This document shows positions 4,388-10,500 of a DNA stretch of 10,608 nt, piece after piece. The stretch is from positions 1 to 10,608 of the forward strand of contig DATJZH010000176.1 of assembly GCA_035499215.1 (NCBI GenBank). Direction: 5' to 3'. The notes beneath the pieces are model-generated. The model was not told where the DNA came from and searched no databases. It was given only the letters and a program-made list of their open reading frames with translations. The DNA is from DATJZH01 sp035499215. Lineage in GTDB: Bacteria; Actinomycetota; Actinomycetes; Streptosporangiales; Streptosporangiaceae. Position 1 is the stretch's first letter. Every line of letters begins with the position of its first letter. The translations under genes were made by a program, and so were the position numbers.

Positions 4388-6097
4388 CTAGCTCACGGGG
4401 CGGCGCACGAAGTCCCGCACAAAACCGGCCGCCCGGGTTACCGGTATCCGTTCCCGCTCGCCGGTTTCCCGGCTGGCGAATTCCACCACGCCGTCGGCCA
4501 GATCGCGGCTGCCGACGCTCACCCGGCACGGGATGCCGGTGAGTTCCGCGTCCTTGTACTTGACGCCGGGCCGCTCGTCCCTGTCGTCGATGACCGCGTC
4601 GACCCCGGCTGCCAGCAGCTGCCCGTACAAGTCCTCGGCTGCCATCCGCGCTGCCTCGTCGCGCAGTGACAGCAGGATCACCGTCGCTTCGGCCGGAGCC
4701 ACCTGGACAGGCCATTTCAGGCCCGCCTCGTCGTGATGCACCTCGGCGATCGCGGCGATCGCCCGCTCCACGCCGATCCCGTAGCTGCCCATGATCGGGA
4801 TAATCTCGTCGCCGTTCGGGCCGAGGACGGACACGCCGAGCGCAGTCGTGAATTTCCGGCCGAGCTTGAAGATATGCCCGACCTCGATGGCCTGGATGAA
4901 CTCCAGCGCGGTTCCGCATCGCGGGCACGGCTCGCCCTCGGCTACCTCCCGCAGGTCCGCCCAGCGGCCCACGGCGATGTCCCTGGCCACGTCTACGCCG
5001 GTCAGGTGCACGTCATCGATGTTCGCCCCGGTGGTCATGTCCCGCCGGCCCTGCAGCGCCAGGTCGGCGATGACCGGCAGGCCGGCGACGCCGACCGCGC
5101 CCAGGCTGCCCGGCCCGGCGCCAAGTGCCGCGCGAATCTCGTCGGCCTGGGCGGGCCTGATGTCCCCCGTCTCGGTGGCATCGGCGAGTTTCTGGTCAGC
5201 CAGGGGATGATCGCCGCGCAGCAGGACCAGGGTCAGCTGACCGTTGATCACCTGCACCAGGGTCTTGATCTGCCGGTCGGCCGGGATGCCGTACTTGTTC
5301 CCGAGGTCATCAATCGTTCGTACCCCCGGCGTGGCCAGCAGGGCCGGCGCGGGCGGGCCCGCTGCGTCCTGCACCGGCGCGAGCACCGAGGTCGCCTTCT
5401 CCAGGTTCGCGGCATAACCGCAGCTGGGGCAGCGGGCGACCAGGTCCTCGCCCGCGTCAGACGGGCACATGTACTCGATCGAGTCGGTGCCGCCCATCGT
5501 CCCGTTGGACGCCTCTACGCCAAACGCCGGGATGCCGAGTCGCGCGAAGATCCGCTCGTAGGCCGCCCGGTGCGCCTCGAACGAGACATCAAGCCCCGCC
5601 TCATCGATGTCGAAGCTGTAGGAGTCCTTCATGGTGAACTCGCGGACCCGGATCAGCCCGCTCTTGGGCCGCGGCTCGTCCCGGAACTTGGTCTGCAGCT
5701 GGTACCAGAACTGCGGCAGCTGGCGATAGGACGAGAGCTCCAGCGCGACGGTCGCGAAGATCTCCTCGTGCGTCATGCCCAGGACCACATCTGCTCCTCT
5801 GCGGTCCTTCAGGCGGAACATCTCCTCCCCCATGACCTCGAGCCGTCCGCTCTTCGCCCAGATCTGGGCCGGCTGCATGACCGGCAGCAGGAACTCCTGC
5901 CCGCCGATTCTGTTCATTTCCTCTCTGATCACGGCCATGACCTTCGCGCGGACCCGGACGCCAAACGGGAGCAGGCTGTAGTGCCCGGCCATGAGCTGGC
6001 GGATGAATCCGGCCCGGAGCAGCAGCCGGTGGCTGGCTGCGTCAGCCTCGGCAGGATCCTCCCGCAGAGTCGGTATGAACAGCTGTGACCAGCGCAT
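4388..6097 (-). CDS. proS: Prolyl-tRNA synthetase (bacterial type, with editing domain)
   Basis: A 569-residue cytoplasmic class II aminoacyl-tRNA synthetase that charges tRNA-Pro with proline; E. coli ProRS has 572. Motif 1 lies near residues 53-80, motif 2 is KFRDEPRPKSGLIRVREF (137-154), and motif 3 is MGSYGIGVERAIAAIAE (436-452). The insertion (editing) domain spans about 225-400 and keeps the lysine corresponding to E. coli Lys279 (here K278 in QIKTL) and the GANID..H element (H364), so it should clear Ala-tRNA-Pro. Cys pairs occur at CPSCG (223-227) and CPRCG (391-395). The C-terminal anticodon-binding domain runs from about 470, with DDRDERPGVKYKDAELTGIP typical. Motif 3 has Ser where E. 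coli has Cys443. ATG at 6097 gives the canonical N-terminus; a modest AAGG precedes it. It lies downstream of the ProB-like gene, same strand, after a 233-base gap. Confidence 0.96.
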   Translation of the reverse strand: MRWSQLFIPTLREDPAEADAASHRLLLRAGFIRQLMAGHYSLLPFGVRVRAKVMAVIREEMNRIGGQEFLLPVMQPAQIWAKSGRLEVMGEEMFRLKDRRGADVVLGMTHEEIFATVALELSSYRQLPQFWYQLQTKFRDEPRPKSGLIRVREFTMKDSYSFDIDEAGLDVSFEAHRAAYERIFARLGIPAFGVEASNGTMGGTDSIEYMCPSDAGEDLVARCPSCGYAANLEKATSVLAPVQDAAGPPAPALLATPGVRTIDDLGNKYGIPADRQIKTLVQVINGQLTLVLLRGDHPLADQKLADATETGDIRPAQADEIRAALGAGPGSLGAVGVAGLPVIADLALQGRRDMTTGANIDDVHLTGVDVARDIAVGRWADLREVAEGEPCPRCGTALEFIQAIEVGHIFKLGRKFTTALGVSVLGPNGDEIIPIMGSYGIGVERAIAAIAEVHHDEAGLKWPVQVAPAEATVILLSLRDEAARMAAEDLYGQLLAAGVDAVIDDRDERPGVKYKDAELTGIPCRVSVGSRDLADGVVEFASRETGERERIPVTRAAGFVRDFVRRPVS

Positions 6098-6141
6098 GAT
6101 TCGATGCCTTGCCTAGAGAACGGGATTTAGCGGAAGACCGC

Positions 6142-6147
6142 AGTCTA
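6142..6147 (-). promoter_or_regulatory. Candidate -10 element for proS
   Basis: On the minus strand TAGACT (complement of 6142-6147) lies 44 bases before the proS ATG and differs from TATAAT at two positions. No convincing -35 is seen at 16-18 bases. The rest of the 6098-6330 gap shows no T-box AGGGTGG..CC-type sequence and no other recognisable riboswitch. Confidence 0.25.
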
Positions 6148-6216
6148 AGGCGTCAGCCACAGGCCAGAAGGCACATGCGCACACCGCGACTCGCTTCTCG
6201 ATCCAAAACGGGCCCT

Positions 6217-6319
6217 GCCGCCAGCTCCCGGCCCGCCGCGCTGGCGATCACCCGGCCGGCGCCAGGATCCTGCCGAGGCCCCGTGCCGCAGCTCCCCGGC
6301 AGGCCGCAGCTCCCCCGGC
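6217..6319. repeat. Three dispersed copies of a 16-17-bp GC-rich motif
   Basis: GCCGCCAGCTCCCGGC (6217-6232), GCCGCAGCTCCCCGGC (6285-6300) and GCCGCAGCTCCCCCGGC (6303-6319) differ by one or two bases and a one-base length change in the C-run. The last two are separated by only two bases. They lie in the gap between the ProB-like gene and proS, which also holds the palindrome CAGGATCCTG at 6263-6272. They may reflect local duplication. Function unknown. Confidence 0.45.
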
Positions 6320-6338
6320 GCTGCGGGTGCCTAGCGCC
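6317..6338 (-). terminator. Hairpin spanning the stop codon of the ProB-like gene
   Basis: GGCGCT (6317-6322) pairs perfectly with AGCGCC (6333-6338) around ten bases. On the minus strand the TAG stop (6333-6331) sits at the junction of stem and loop. No T-run follows, so termination is only a possibility; it might instead stabilise the 3' end of a transcript processed between this gene and proS. Confidence 0.3.
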
Positions 6339-7659
6339 CGGCGGCCTGGTGAAACGTTACGAGCCGGCGCCGATCAACGAAGCTCAGGTCGCTGGATAGG
6401 CTGCCATAGCGCTCGCGGAGACGCTTCAGCCCGTCAGGTGGCCGCCCATCAAACATAGCCTCGACGGTAGCCGCAGGGAACAGATTAATGAGTTCAAGAG
6501 CAAGCCTTCGGGTCCGTTCGTAGCCGTGCCTCCCAACGATATCCAGCGCCTTTATTACCGGCGGCCGCATGTTCCGGTATTCTTCCTGGGTCGCGGCTGC
6601 TCCGCCCGGCTTGCCCGCAACGTTACCCTGCAGAAACTTGCCGAGTATCTCCGTCATCACGATAGCGATCTCGTCGGTTTGCATTGCTCGAACTAGAGAC
6701 ATAAGGGCAGCGGAGACCCTCGATATGCCGCGCGCGACAAGACGCCCAGACGGATCCCGTATCTCGATAACGTCACCGCCGCGGAAATTGCCCTCGACCC
6801 TCTTGATTCCTGAGGCAAACAGGCTCGCGCCGGTATTAATGCTTTCCTCGGCGGCCCGATTTATGACGATGGAGCCGCAGCTCATCGCGACGCCAGAAAT
6901 CCACCTCGTGTCGACCGGGAATCGCTCTCCCGCCACCGGGATGCAGGTGCCCGCAGGCCTGTCTTCGACACATGCCCTGATGACATCGGGCAGCCGTGCG
7001 TCAGCGATATGAGTTTCGATCCCGTTATACGCAGCCAGTTCCGCAGCCAGCAGCTTGGACCGCATGCCGCCACGGCCGGTGCCGGTACTGGCGGTAGGAA
7101 TATCGCGGATACTTGACGCGGCGAGACTCAGGCGGTGCGTCACGTCGCGCTGCGGCTTATCGTACACACCGGGAACATCAGTAAGCAGCAGCAGCTTATC
7201 TGCACCGCTGGCGACGGCAATGCCGACGGCAACGGCATCGTTGTCCGAGCCGCGCAGGTCGGTCACGTCGTTTCCGTTTACAATCGGCACAATACCTGCT
7301 TGGGCGCACTCGCTCAGCACTGCGCACACTGACGATATTGCCGGCGGTGATTCAAGGTCCCCGGCAGAGATCAGTATCTGGCAGACATGCCGTCCGGATA
7401 CCTCCGACACAGATCTGTATATGTCCATCAGGAATGGCTGGCCGACTGCGGCGGCGAGTCGATCCGACGGGCGCACGCTGCTTGTGCGAGCTAGATATGC
7501 CGAGCCTGACGAAACCGCGCCGGAGGATATCAGAACAACGTTCCAGCCGAGTGACCTGGCGTTAAGCGCGGCGTCGAGCGCGGACGTGAGGACTACGGGA
7601 TCCGGGCCGGTTGAGCGGGTTACTGAACTTGAGCCTATCTTTACTACTATCGATTTCAT
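6331..7659 (-). CDS. Glutamate 5-kinase-like protein with C-terminal extension
   Basis: A 442-residue protein. Residues 1-245 form an amino-acid-kinase domain: VVKIGSSSVT (5-14), LISSGAVSSG (43-52), NGNDVTDLRGSDNDAVAV (128-145), LLLLTDVPGVYD (156-167) and GTGRGGMRSK with Lys202. A PUA domain follows (about 248-330, NTGASLFASGIKRVEGNFRG). This is the layout of glutamate 5-kinase (ProB), which phosphorylates the gamma-carboxylate of glutamate using ATP. Two features differ: the near-invariant NEND is NGND, and about 100 residues (341-442) follow the PUA domain, whereas typical ProB ends near 370. The extension looks helical (PPVIKALDIVGRHGYERTRR) and I recognise no domain. ATG at 7659 gives the canonical MKSIVVKIG start; an in-frame GTG at 7713 would add 18 residues. 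It follows the ProA-like gene with a 107-base gap. GC is locally low (about 53% in 6661-6720). Probably a paralogue; the housekeeping role is not excluded. Confidence 0.85.
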   Translation of the reverse strand: MKSIVVKIGSSSVTRSTGPDPVVLTSALDAALNARSLGWNVVLISSGAVSSGSAYLARTSSVRPSDRLAAAVGQPFLMDIYRSVSEVSGRHVCQILISAGDLESPPAISSVCAVLSECAQAGIVPIVNGNDVTDLRGSDNDAVAVGIAVASGADKLLLLTDVPGVYDKPQRDVTHRLSLAASSIRDIPTASTGTGRGGMRSKLLAAELAAYNGIETHIADARLPDVIRACVEDRPAGTCIPVAGERFPVDTRWISGVAMSCGSIVINRAAEESINTGASLFASGIKRVEGNFRGGDVIEIRDPSGRLVARGISRVSAALMSLVRAMQTDEIAIVMTEILGKFLQGNVAGKPGGAAATQEEYRNMRPPVIKALDIVGRHGYERTRRLALELINLFPAATVEAMFDGRPPDGLKRLRERYGSLSSDLSFVDRRRLVTFHQAAGR

Positions 7660-7716
7660 GGCCCGAATCCTACGGCACCAGGGATCGCCTGCATGATTGA
7701 CAAGCCGGGGCACCTC

Positions 7717-7743
7717 ATGTTGCCGCCATCGTCGACTCCTCCG
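7717..7743 (-). other. Four-codon reading frame with strong ribosome binding site between the ProA- and ProB-like genes
   Basis: On the minus strand GGAGGAG is followed by six bases and then ATG at 7729-7727, which encodes only Met-Ala-Ala-Thr before TGA at 7717-7715. The alternative GTG start of the ProB-like gene (7713) follows one base further. A strong site leading to a minimal frame may load ribosomes that then reinitiate on the kinase gene, whose own ATG at 7659 has only a modest AGGA. It may equally be leftover sequence. Confidence 0.3.
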
Positions 7744-7766
7744 CAGAACTCGCCGCTCGCGTTCGG

Positions 7767-9080
7767 CTAACCGACTTTGCCGGCCCCCTGCCCGTCGGCC
7801 TCCTTCGGCATGACGACATACTGCCGCAGAAATAGATCCCGGAAAGTGACCGGGCCGCGCGGCCCCGGCACCGAGTCGATGTTAATTCCGGTTTCCGGAA
7901 TTGACAGCAGCTTGAATCCGTCGAGTAGCCGCGGCGTTGAGTTCCAGAAGCCTGCTGTACCGGCGTAGACGTGCAGGAATCGGTGCGCAGCCGCGGCATC
8001 CGCGGAGATCACCGATGCGGCCAGGCCGGAGGTCTCCTTGTTGGCGATTTCCGCGGCGTCAACGGCGTCGGTCGCGGGAGCGACCGTGATCGTTGCCTCG
8101 CTGCCGTTATCCAGGGCCCACTCATGGCCGAGCGCATGCTCATGCGGCGGCAGTGCGGCGACAACGCCGATGCGTGCCGTCACCGCGGCTATGGCCGGGA
8201 GCATCGTCTCCCAGACTGCGCTGTGCACAAGCAGCAGGTTGAGCCGGTTACAGACGCCAAGGCGATCGAGGCTGGACTCGACTACCCGGGTCGCCAGCGA
8301 CTGATCCGCGGACTCATCGATGTAGATCACCGCCCCGCCATCTGCGTGCGCCAGAGTCCGGACGCCGTGCAGCGCACCTTCGCGCGCGAGTGCCCTCGTG
8401 CTGGCTCCGCTGCCGCGGAGGATTACCAGCGGGATCAGCGCTGGGTGGCGGACCATCGCGTAGGCCGCCTCGCGTCCGGGGACGCGGATGAGCTGGATCG
8501 CCTCCGTGCTCAGGCCGGCATCAAGCAGCGCGGGACCGACTACTTCGTCAATCAGCACGGCGGCTGACCGGAGTGCGCTTGACCCAGGTCGCAAGACCCC
8601 GGCATTGCGTGACTTGATGAGCTGTGAGGCGATATCTACTACCACATTGGGCCGCGCCTCGAAGTTCGCTCCGACTACCCCGACTGGCCTGCGCCATTCC
8701 TGGAGAACCAGGCCGCCGGGAAGGTCGCGAATGTAGCGGCTAACCGGTTCGGCCGGCACTTTCGCGAGAGCGAGGAGCTGGCCAGACATGGCTTGCAGAC
8801 GCTCTTCGTTGAGCAGCAGCCGGTCGGTCGTCGCTGCCGGCAGGCCTTCAGATCGTGCGGCTCGCACGTCCTCGTCGTTTGCGGCTAGCACGTCGGCGGC
8901 ACGCTCGCGCAGCCGTGCCGACATCGCCCGCAGGGCTTCATCCAGCACATCAGCCGATCGGCGAGTCAGATCTCGGGCTGCCCGCTGCGCTGCCCGGGCC
9001 GCACCCGTGACGGCCGTCATCGCCTCGAATTCATTATCGGATTGCATGTGATTGTCCGCGTCCTGTTCGATCCCGACCAT
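7767..9080 (-). CDS. Glutamate-5-semialdehyde dehydrogenase-like (ProA-like) protein, divergent
   Basis: A protein of up to 437 residues in the ProA branch of the aldehyde dehydrogenase superfamily, which reduces gamma-glutamyl phosphate to glutamate semialdehyde with NADPH. It keeps RPVGVVGANFEARPNVVVDI (131-150), the LRPGSSA loop (163-169), and the catalytic Cys277 in LGVCNRLNLLLVH. It departs from standard ProA at the GSGHTEAI block (here TSGLAASV, 350-357) and at the FGFGAEIGIST-HARGP block (here SIPETGIN followed by GPRGPVTF). The catalytic step should survive, but acyl-phosphate recognition may differ. Three starts are possible: ATG 9080, ATG 9047 and ATG 9020; none has a strong ribosome binding site, and the promoter lies only ten bases before 9080. 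The ProB-like gene follows on the same strand, suggesting that the kinase hands its labile product to this enzyme. No proC is visible. Confidence 0.85.
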   Translation of the reverse strand: MVGIEQDADNHMQSDNEFEAMTAVTGAARAAQRAARDLTRRSADVLDEALRAMSARLRERAADVLAANDEDVRAARSEGLPAATTDRLLLNEERLQAMSGQLLALAKVPAEPVSRYIRDLPGGLVLQEWRRPVGVVGANFEARPNVVVDIASQLIKSRNAGVLRPGSSALRSAAVLIDEVVGPALLDAGLSTEAIQLIRVPGREAAYAMVRHPALIPLVILRGSGASTRALAREGALHGVRTLAHADGGAVIYIDESADQSLATRVVESSLDRLGVCNRLNLLLVHSAVWETMLPAIAAVTARIGVVAALPPHEHALGHEWALDNGSEATITVAPATDAVDAAEIANKETSGLAASVISADAAAAHRFLHVYAGTAGFWNSTPRLLDGFKLLSIPETGINIDSVPGPRGPVTFRDLFLRQYVVMPKEADGQGAGKVG

Positions 9081-9090
9081 TTGGAGAACG

Positions 9091-9096
9091 ATTATA
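9091..9096 (-). promoter_or_regulatory. Perfect TATAAT -10 box for the ProA-like gene
   Basis: On the minus strand GGGTATAATCG places an exact TATAAT at 9096-9091, ten bases before the ATG at 9080. Transcription would begin around 9082-9085, giving an almost leaderless mRNA if 9080 is the start, or a leader of about 35 bases if translation starts at 9047. No good -35 is seen at 17 bases (ATCGGT). The box stands out in this GC-rich context. Confidence 0.5.
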
Positions 9097-9269
9097 CCCT
9101 ATGTCCTCACGCTACCGATAGTTGACTGCGCGGGTAGAAACCTCGCGATGATGTGACTCTGCACCGATATAGTCTGCTTAGCCCTGGACCCGCAGCGGCC
9201 TGGCTCTCGGCGGCCGGATAACGGAATTTAGGCGGGGTCATTTTTACGGATTTAGCTTTTTTCTCGCCT

Positions 9270-9287
9270 GGGCGCTACTGTGCGCCC
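9270..9287. promoter_or_regulatory. Perfect 6-bp hairpin in the divergent intergenic region
   Basis: GGGCGC (9270-9275) and GCGCCC (9282-9287) flank the six bases TACTGT. It lies 43 bases before the small membrane-protein gene and just after an AT-rich stretch with a T6 run. On neither strand does a T-run follow the hairpin, so I do not call it a terminator. Possible operator or 5' leader structure. The rest of 9097-9329 holds no gene that I can support. Confidence 0.3.
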
Positions 9288-9329
9288 GTCCGGAGTTTTG
9301 AGCTCCGCGCCATCGGGCACGGACTGAGT

Positions 9330-9563
9330 ATGCCCACGGACGCCTCCGCTCGCCGGGTACTTTCCTTCACCATGGGCATCGCCGCAATTTTCGATCTCAC
9401 CGGCGCCGTCATCTACCGGGCCATCCGGCCGAGAATACCCGAGTGCTCGCCGCCGATGGCGGACGCAGACCCGTTTCGGTCCGCGATGAGGACGATCATG
9501 TCAGCGCATCGGGATGCGGTCGTCCGCACAAGCAAAGAGAGCCGCGCGAGCTTAGCCGCATGA
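9330..9563 (+). CDS. Small single-pass membrane protein, unknown function
   Basis: A 77-residue frame. After a short basic N-terminus (MPTDASARR), residues 10-32 (VLSFTMGIAAIFDLTGAVIY and on) form one hydrophobic segment, followed by a basic cluster (RAIRPR) and a hydrophilic tail containing DADPFRSAMRTIMSAHRD. The basic flank suggests that the tail stays in the cytoplasm. The TGA stop overlaps the ATG of the next gene as ATGA, the pattern of a coupled operon and the best argument that this is real. The ribosome binding site is weak (GGACTGAG). I do not recognise the family. A spurious frame cannot be excluded. Confidence 0.5.
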   Translation: MPTDASARRVLSFTMGIAAIFDLTGAVIYRAIRPRIPECSPPMADADPFRSAMRTIMSAHRDAVVRTSKESRASLAA

Positions 9564-10303
9564 CGGACATCGACCGGCCAGGTGCCGGACGTCCCTCCGA
9601 TCCGGCCGCAACGCTCCCGCTGCCCGCAGCGGCGGGGGTATCGCTGCCGTCCGCGCCCACCGCGTCGGCCACGGACGGCCCGGAGGTGGATCAGCTCGCC
9701 GCCGCCGTCCTGGCCCGGATCACCGGCAAGCTCGGCGGGCAGCGCGAGACAGCCGCCGAGATGCCCCCGGTGGACCAGGCTATCGCGCTGCGCGAGCAGG
9801 CTCCCGAGCTCTATGACCTCTGGCTCAAGATCGCCCAGGAGAAGGCGGCCACCGCCAGCTACATCGAGCGTGCCCCTTACGAGATCCCGGAACGACTGGC
9901 CCAGAGCGGGCGGCCGCGGGCGCTGGGCGCGCTGATCGTCGTGCTCTCGTTCTGCGGGTATCTTGCCTGGCTGGGCGGGCCGGGCCCGTACATCGGCGGT
10001 CTGATCGCCATCCTGGATCTCGGCGCAATGTTCGGCATGTTCTTCGGCCTGCGCCCGGAGCGGCTGGCCGAGAGCGGCGAGCTGGGCAGCAGGCGCTTAG
10101 CGGTTCCTGCCCGCCGCCGGATCCGGGCTCAGGCGAACCCGGCCGGCCGGGAGAGGACGACTAGCGCGAGCTGGCGGCTAAGCAGCGAGCTTAAGGACCC
10201 TGTGGCGACCGGCCCGACCCGGGCGGCGGCTCGCTACCCGGGCACCGGGTGCCCGTCCGGCATCACCACGTGCGATTCTGAGACACGACTAGTGCGATTC
10301 TGA
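9560..10303 (+). CDS. Predicted two-helix membrane protein, DUF2335-like architecture
   Basis: Starts at ATG 9560 inside the ATGA overlap with the preceding small gene, giving 247 residues; upstream in-frame codons from 9443 lack membrane or domain character. Residues 1-45 are Pro/Ala-rich and disordered. A helical region follows (DQLAAAVLARITGKL), then PPVDQAIALREQAPELYDLWLKIAQEKAATASYIER (69-104). Two hydrophobic helices occupy about 121-139 (ALGALIVVLSFCGYLAWLG) and 143-163 (YIGGLIAILDLGAMFGMFFG). The soluble helix plus two-helix hairpin resembles DUF2335 membrane proteins of bacteria and phages, of unknown function; the match is architectural only. From about residue 175 the tail turns basic and irregular, and the stop at 10301-10303 lies within a 14-bp direct repeat. 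The original C-terminus may thus have been lost to an insertion or recombination event. Confidence 0.6.
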   Translation: MTDIDRPGAGRPSDPAATLPLPAAAGVSLPSAPTASATDGPEVDQLAAAVLARITGKLGGQRETAAEMPPVDQAIALREQAPELYDLWLKIAQEKAATASYIERAPYEIPERLAQSGRPRALGALIVVLSFCGYLAWLGGPGPYIGGLIAILDLGAMFGMFFGLRPERLAESGELGSRRLAVPARRRIRAQANPAGRERTTSASWRLSSELKDPVATGPTRAAARYPGTGCPSGITTCDSETRLVRF

Positions 10304-10310
10304 GATGACA
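10270..10310. repeat. 14-bp direct repeat, possible insertion-sequence end
   Basis: GTGCGATTCTGAGA occurs at 10270-10283 and 10292-10305, a 22-base period. Read on the minus strand from 10310, both copies begin with TGT (TGTCATCTCAGAATCGCAC, then TGTCTCAGAATCGCAC). TGT ends with repeated internal motifs are a known feature of IS21-type termini, so this may be a solo terminal remnant. No transposase and no matching inverted copy were found in the window. A double operator for the downstream genes is the alternative. Confidence 0.45.
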
Positions 10311-10362
10311 CAGCGAGCTGGGACTGTGCGCTGCGACCCGAGCCGGAGGGAACACCGATCGA

Positions 10363-10500
10363 TTGAGTATCAGCACTGGCCTGCGGGAACCAGGCAGCGA
10401 GCAGGCAGCGGCGGGAGCGTCCGGCACATGGCTGCGTGAGCAGGCGCTCAGTGTTCTGGCCACTGAACGGCCAGCAGACGGAACGGGACATCCGGCGTGA
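10363..10500 (+). CDS. Possible 45-codon protein coupled to the amidohydrolase gene
   Basis: A frame starting with TTG at 10363 encodes MSISTGLREPGSEQAAAGAS, then GTWLREQALSVLATERPADGTGHPA, and stops with TGA at 10498-10500. The stop overlaps the GTG start of the amidohydrolase (GTGA). GGAGGG at 10345-10350 precedes it, but the 12-base spacing is long. No ATG or GTG lies in this frame between the upstream stop (10306-10308) and the TTG. The peptide has no recognised domain. The four-base overlap is suggestive; the poor start leaves it uncertain. Confidence 0.3.
   Translation: MSISTGLREPGSEQAAAGASGTWLREQALSVLATERPADGTGHPA

Noticed and set aside
4044..4928. 294-residue minus-strand frame through the hairpin repeats and the end of proS
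   Set aside because: It reads proS in the wrong frame and then the tandem repeats as Arg/Pro/Gly-rich peptide; no ribosome binding site or domain.
4733..6088. 451-residue plus-strand open frame
   Set aside because: Antisense to proS, a clear aminoacyl-tRNA synthetase; the frame stays open because of GC bias.
6098..6330. T-box or other riboswitch upstream of proS
   Set aside because: No T-box consensus or terminator/antiterminator T-run was found on the minus strand; only GC-rich repeats and a weak -10.
7055..7696. 213-residue plus-strand frame
   Set aside because: Antisense to the kinase domain of the ProB-like gene; Ser/Thr/Arg-rich with no recognisable fold.
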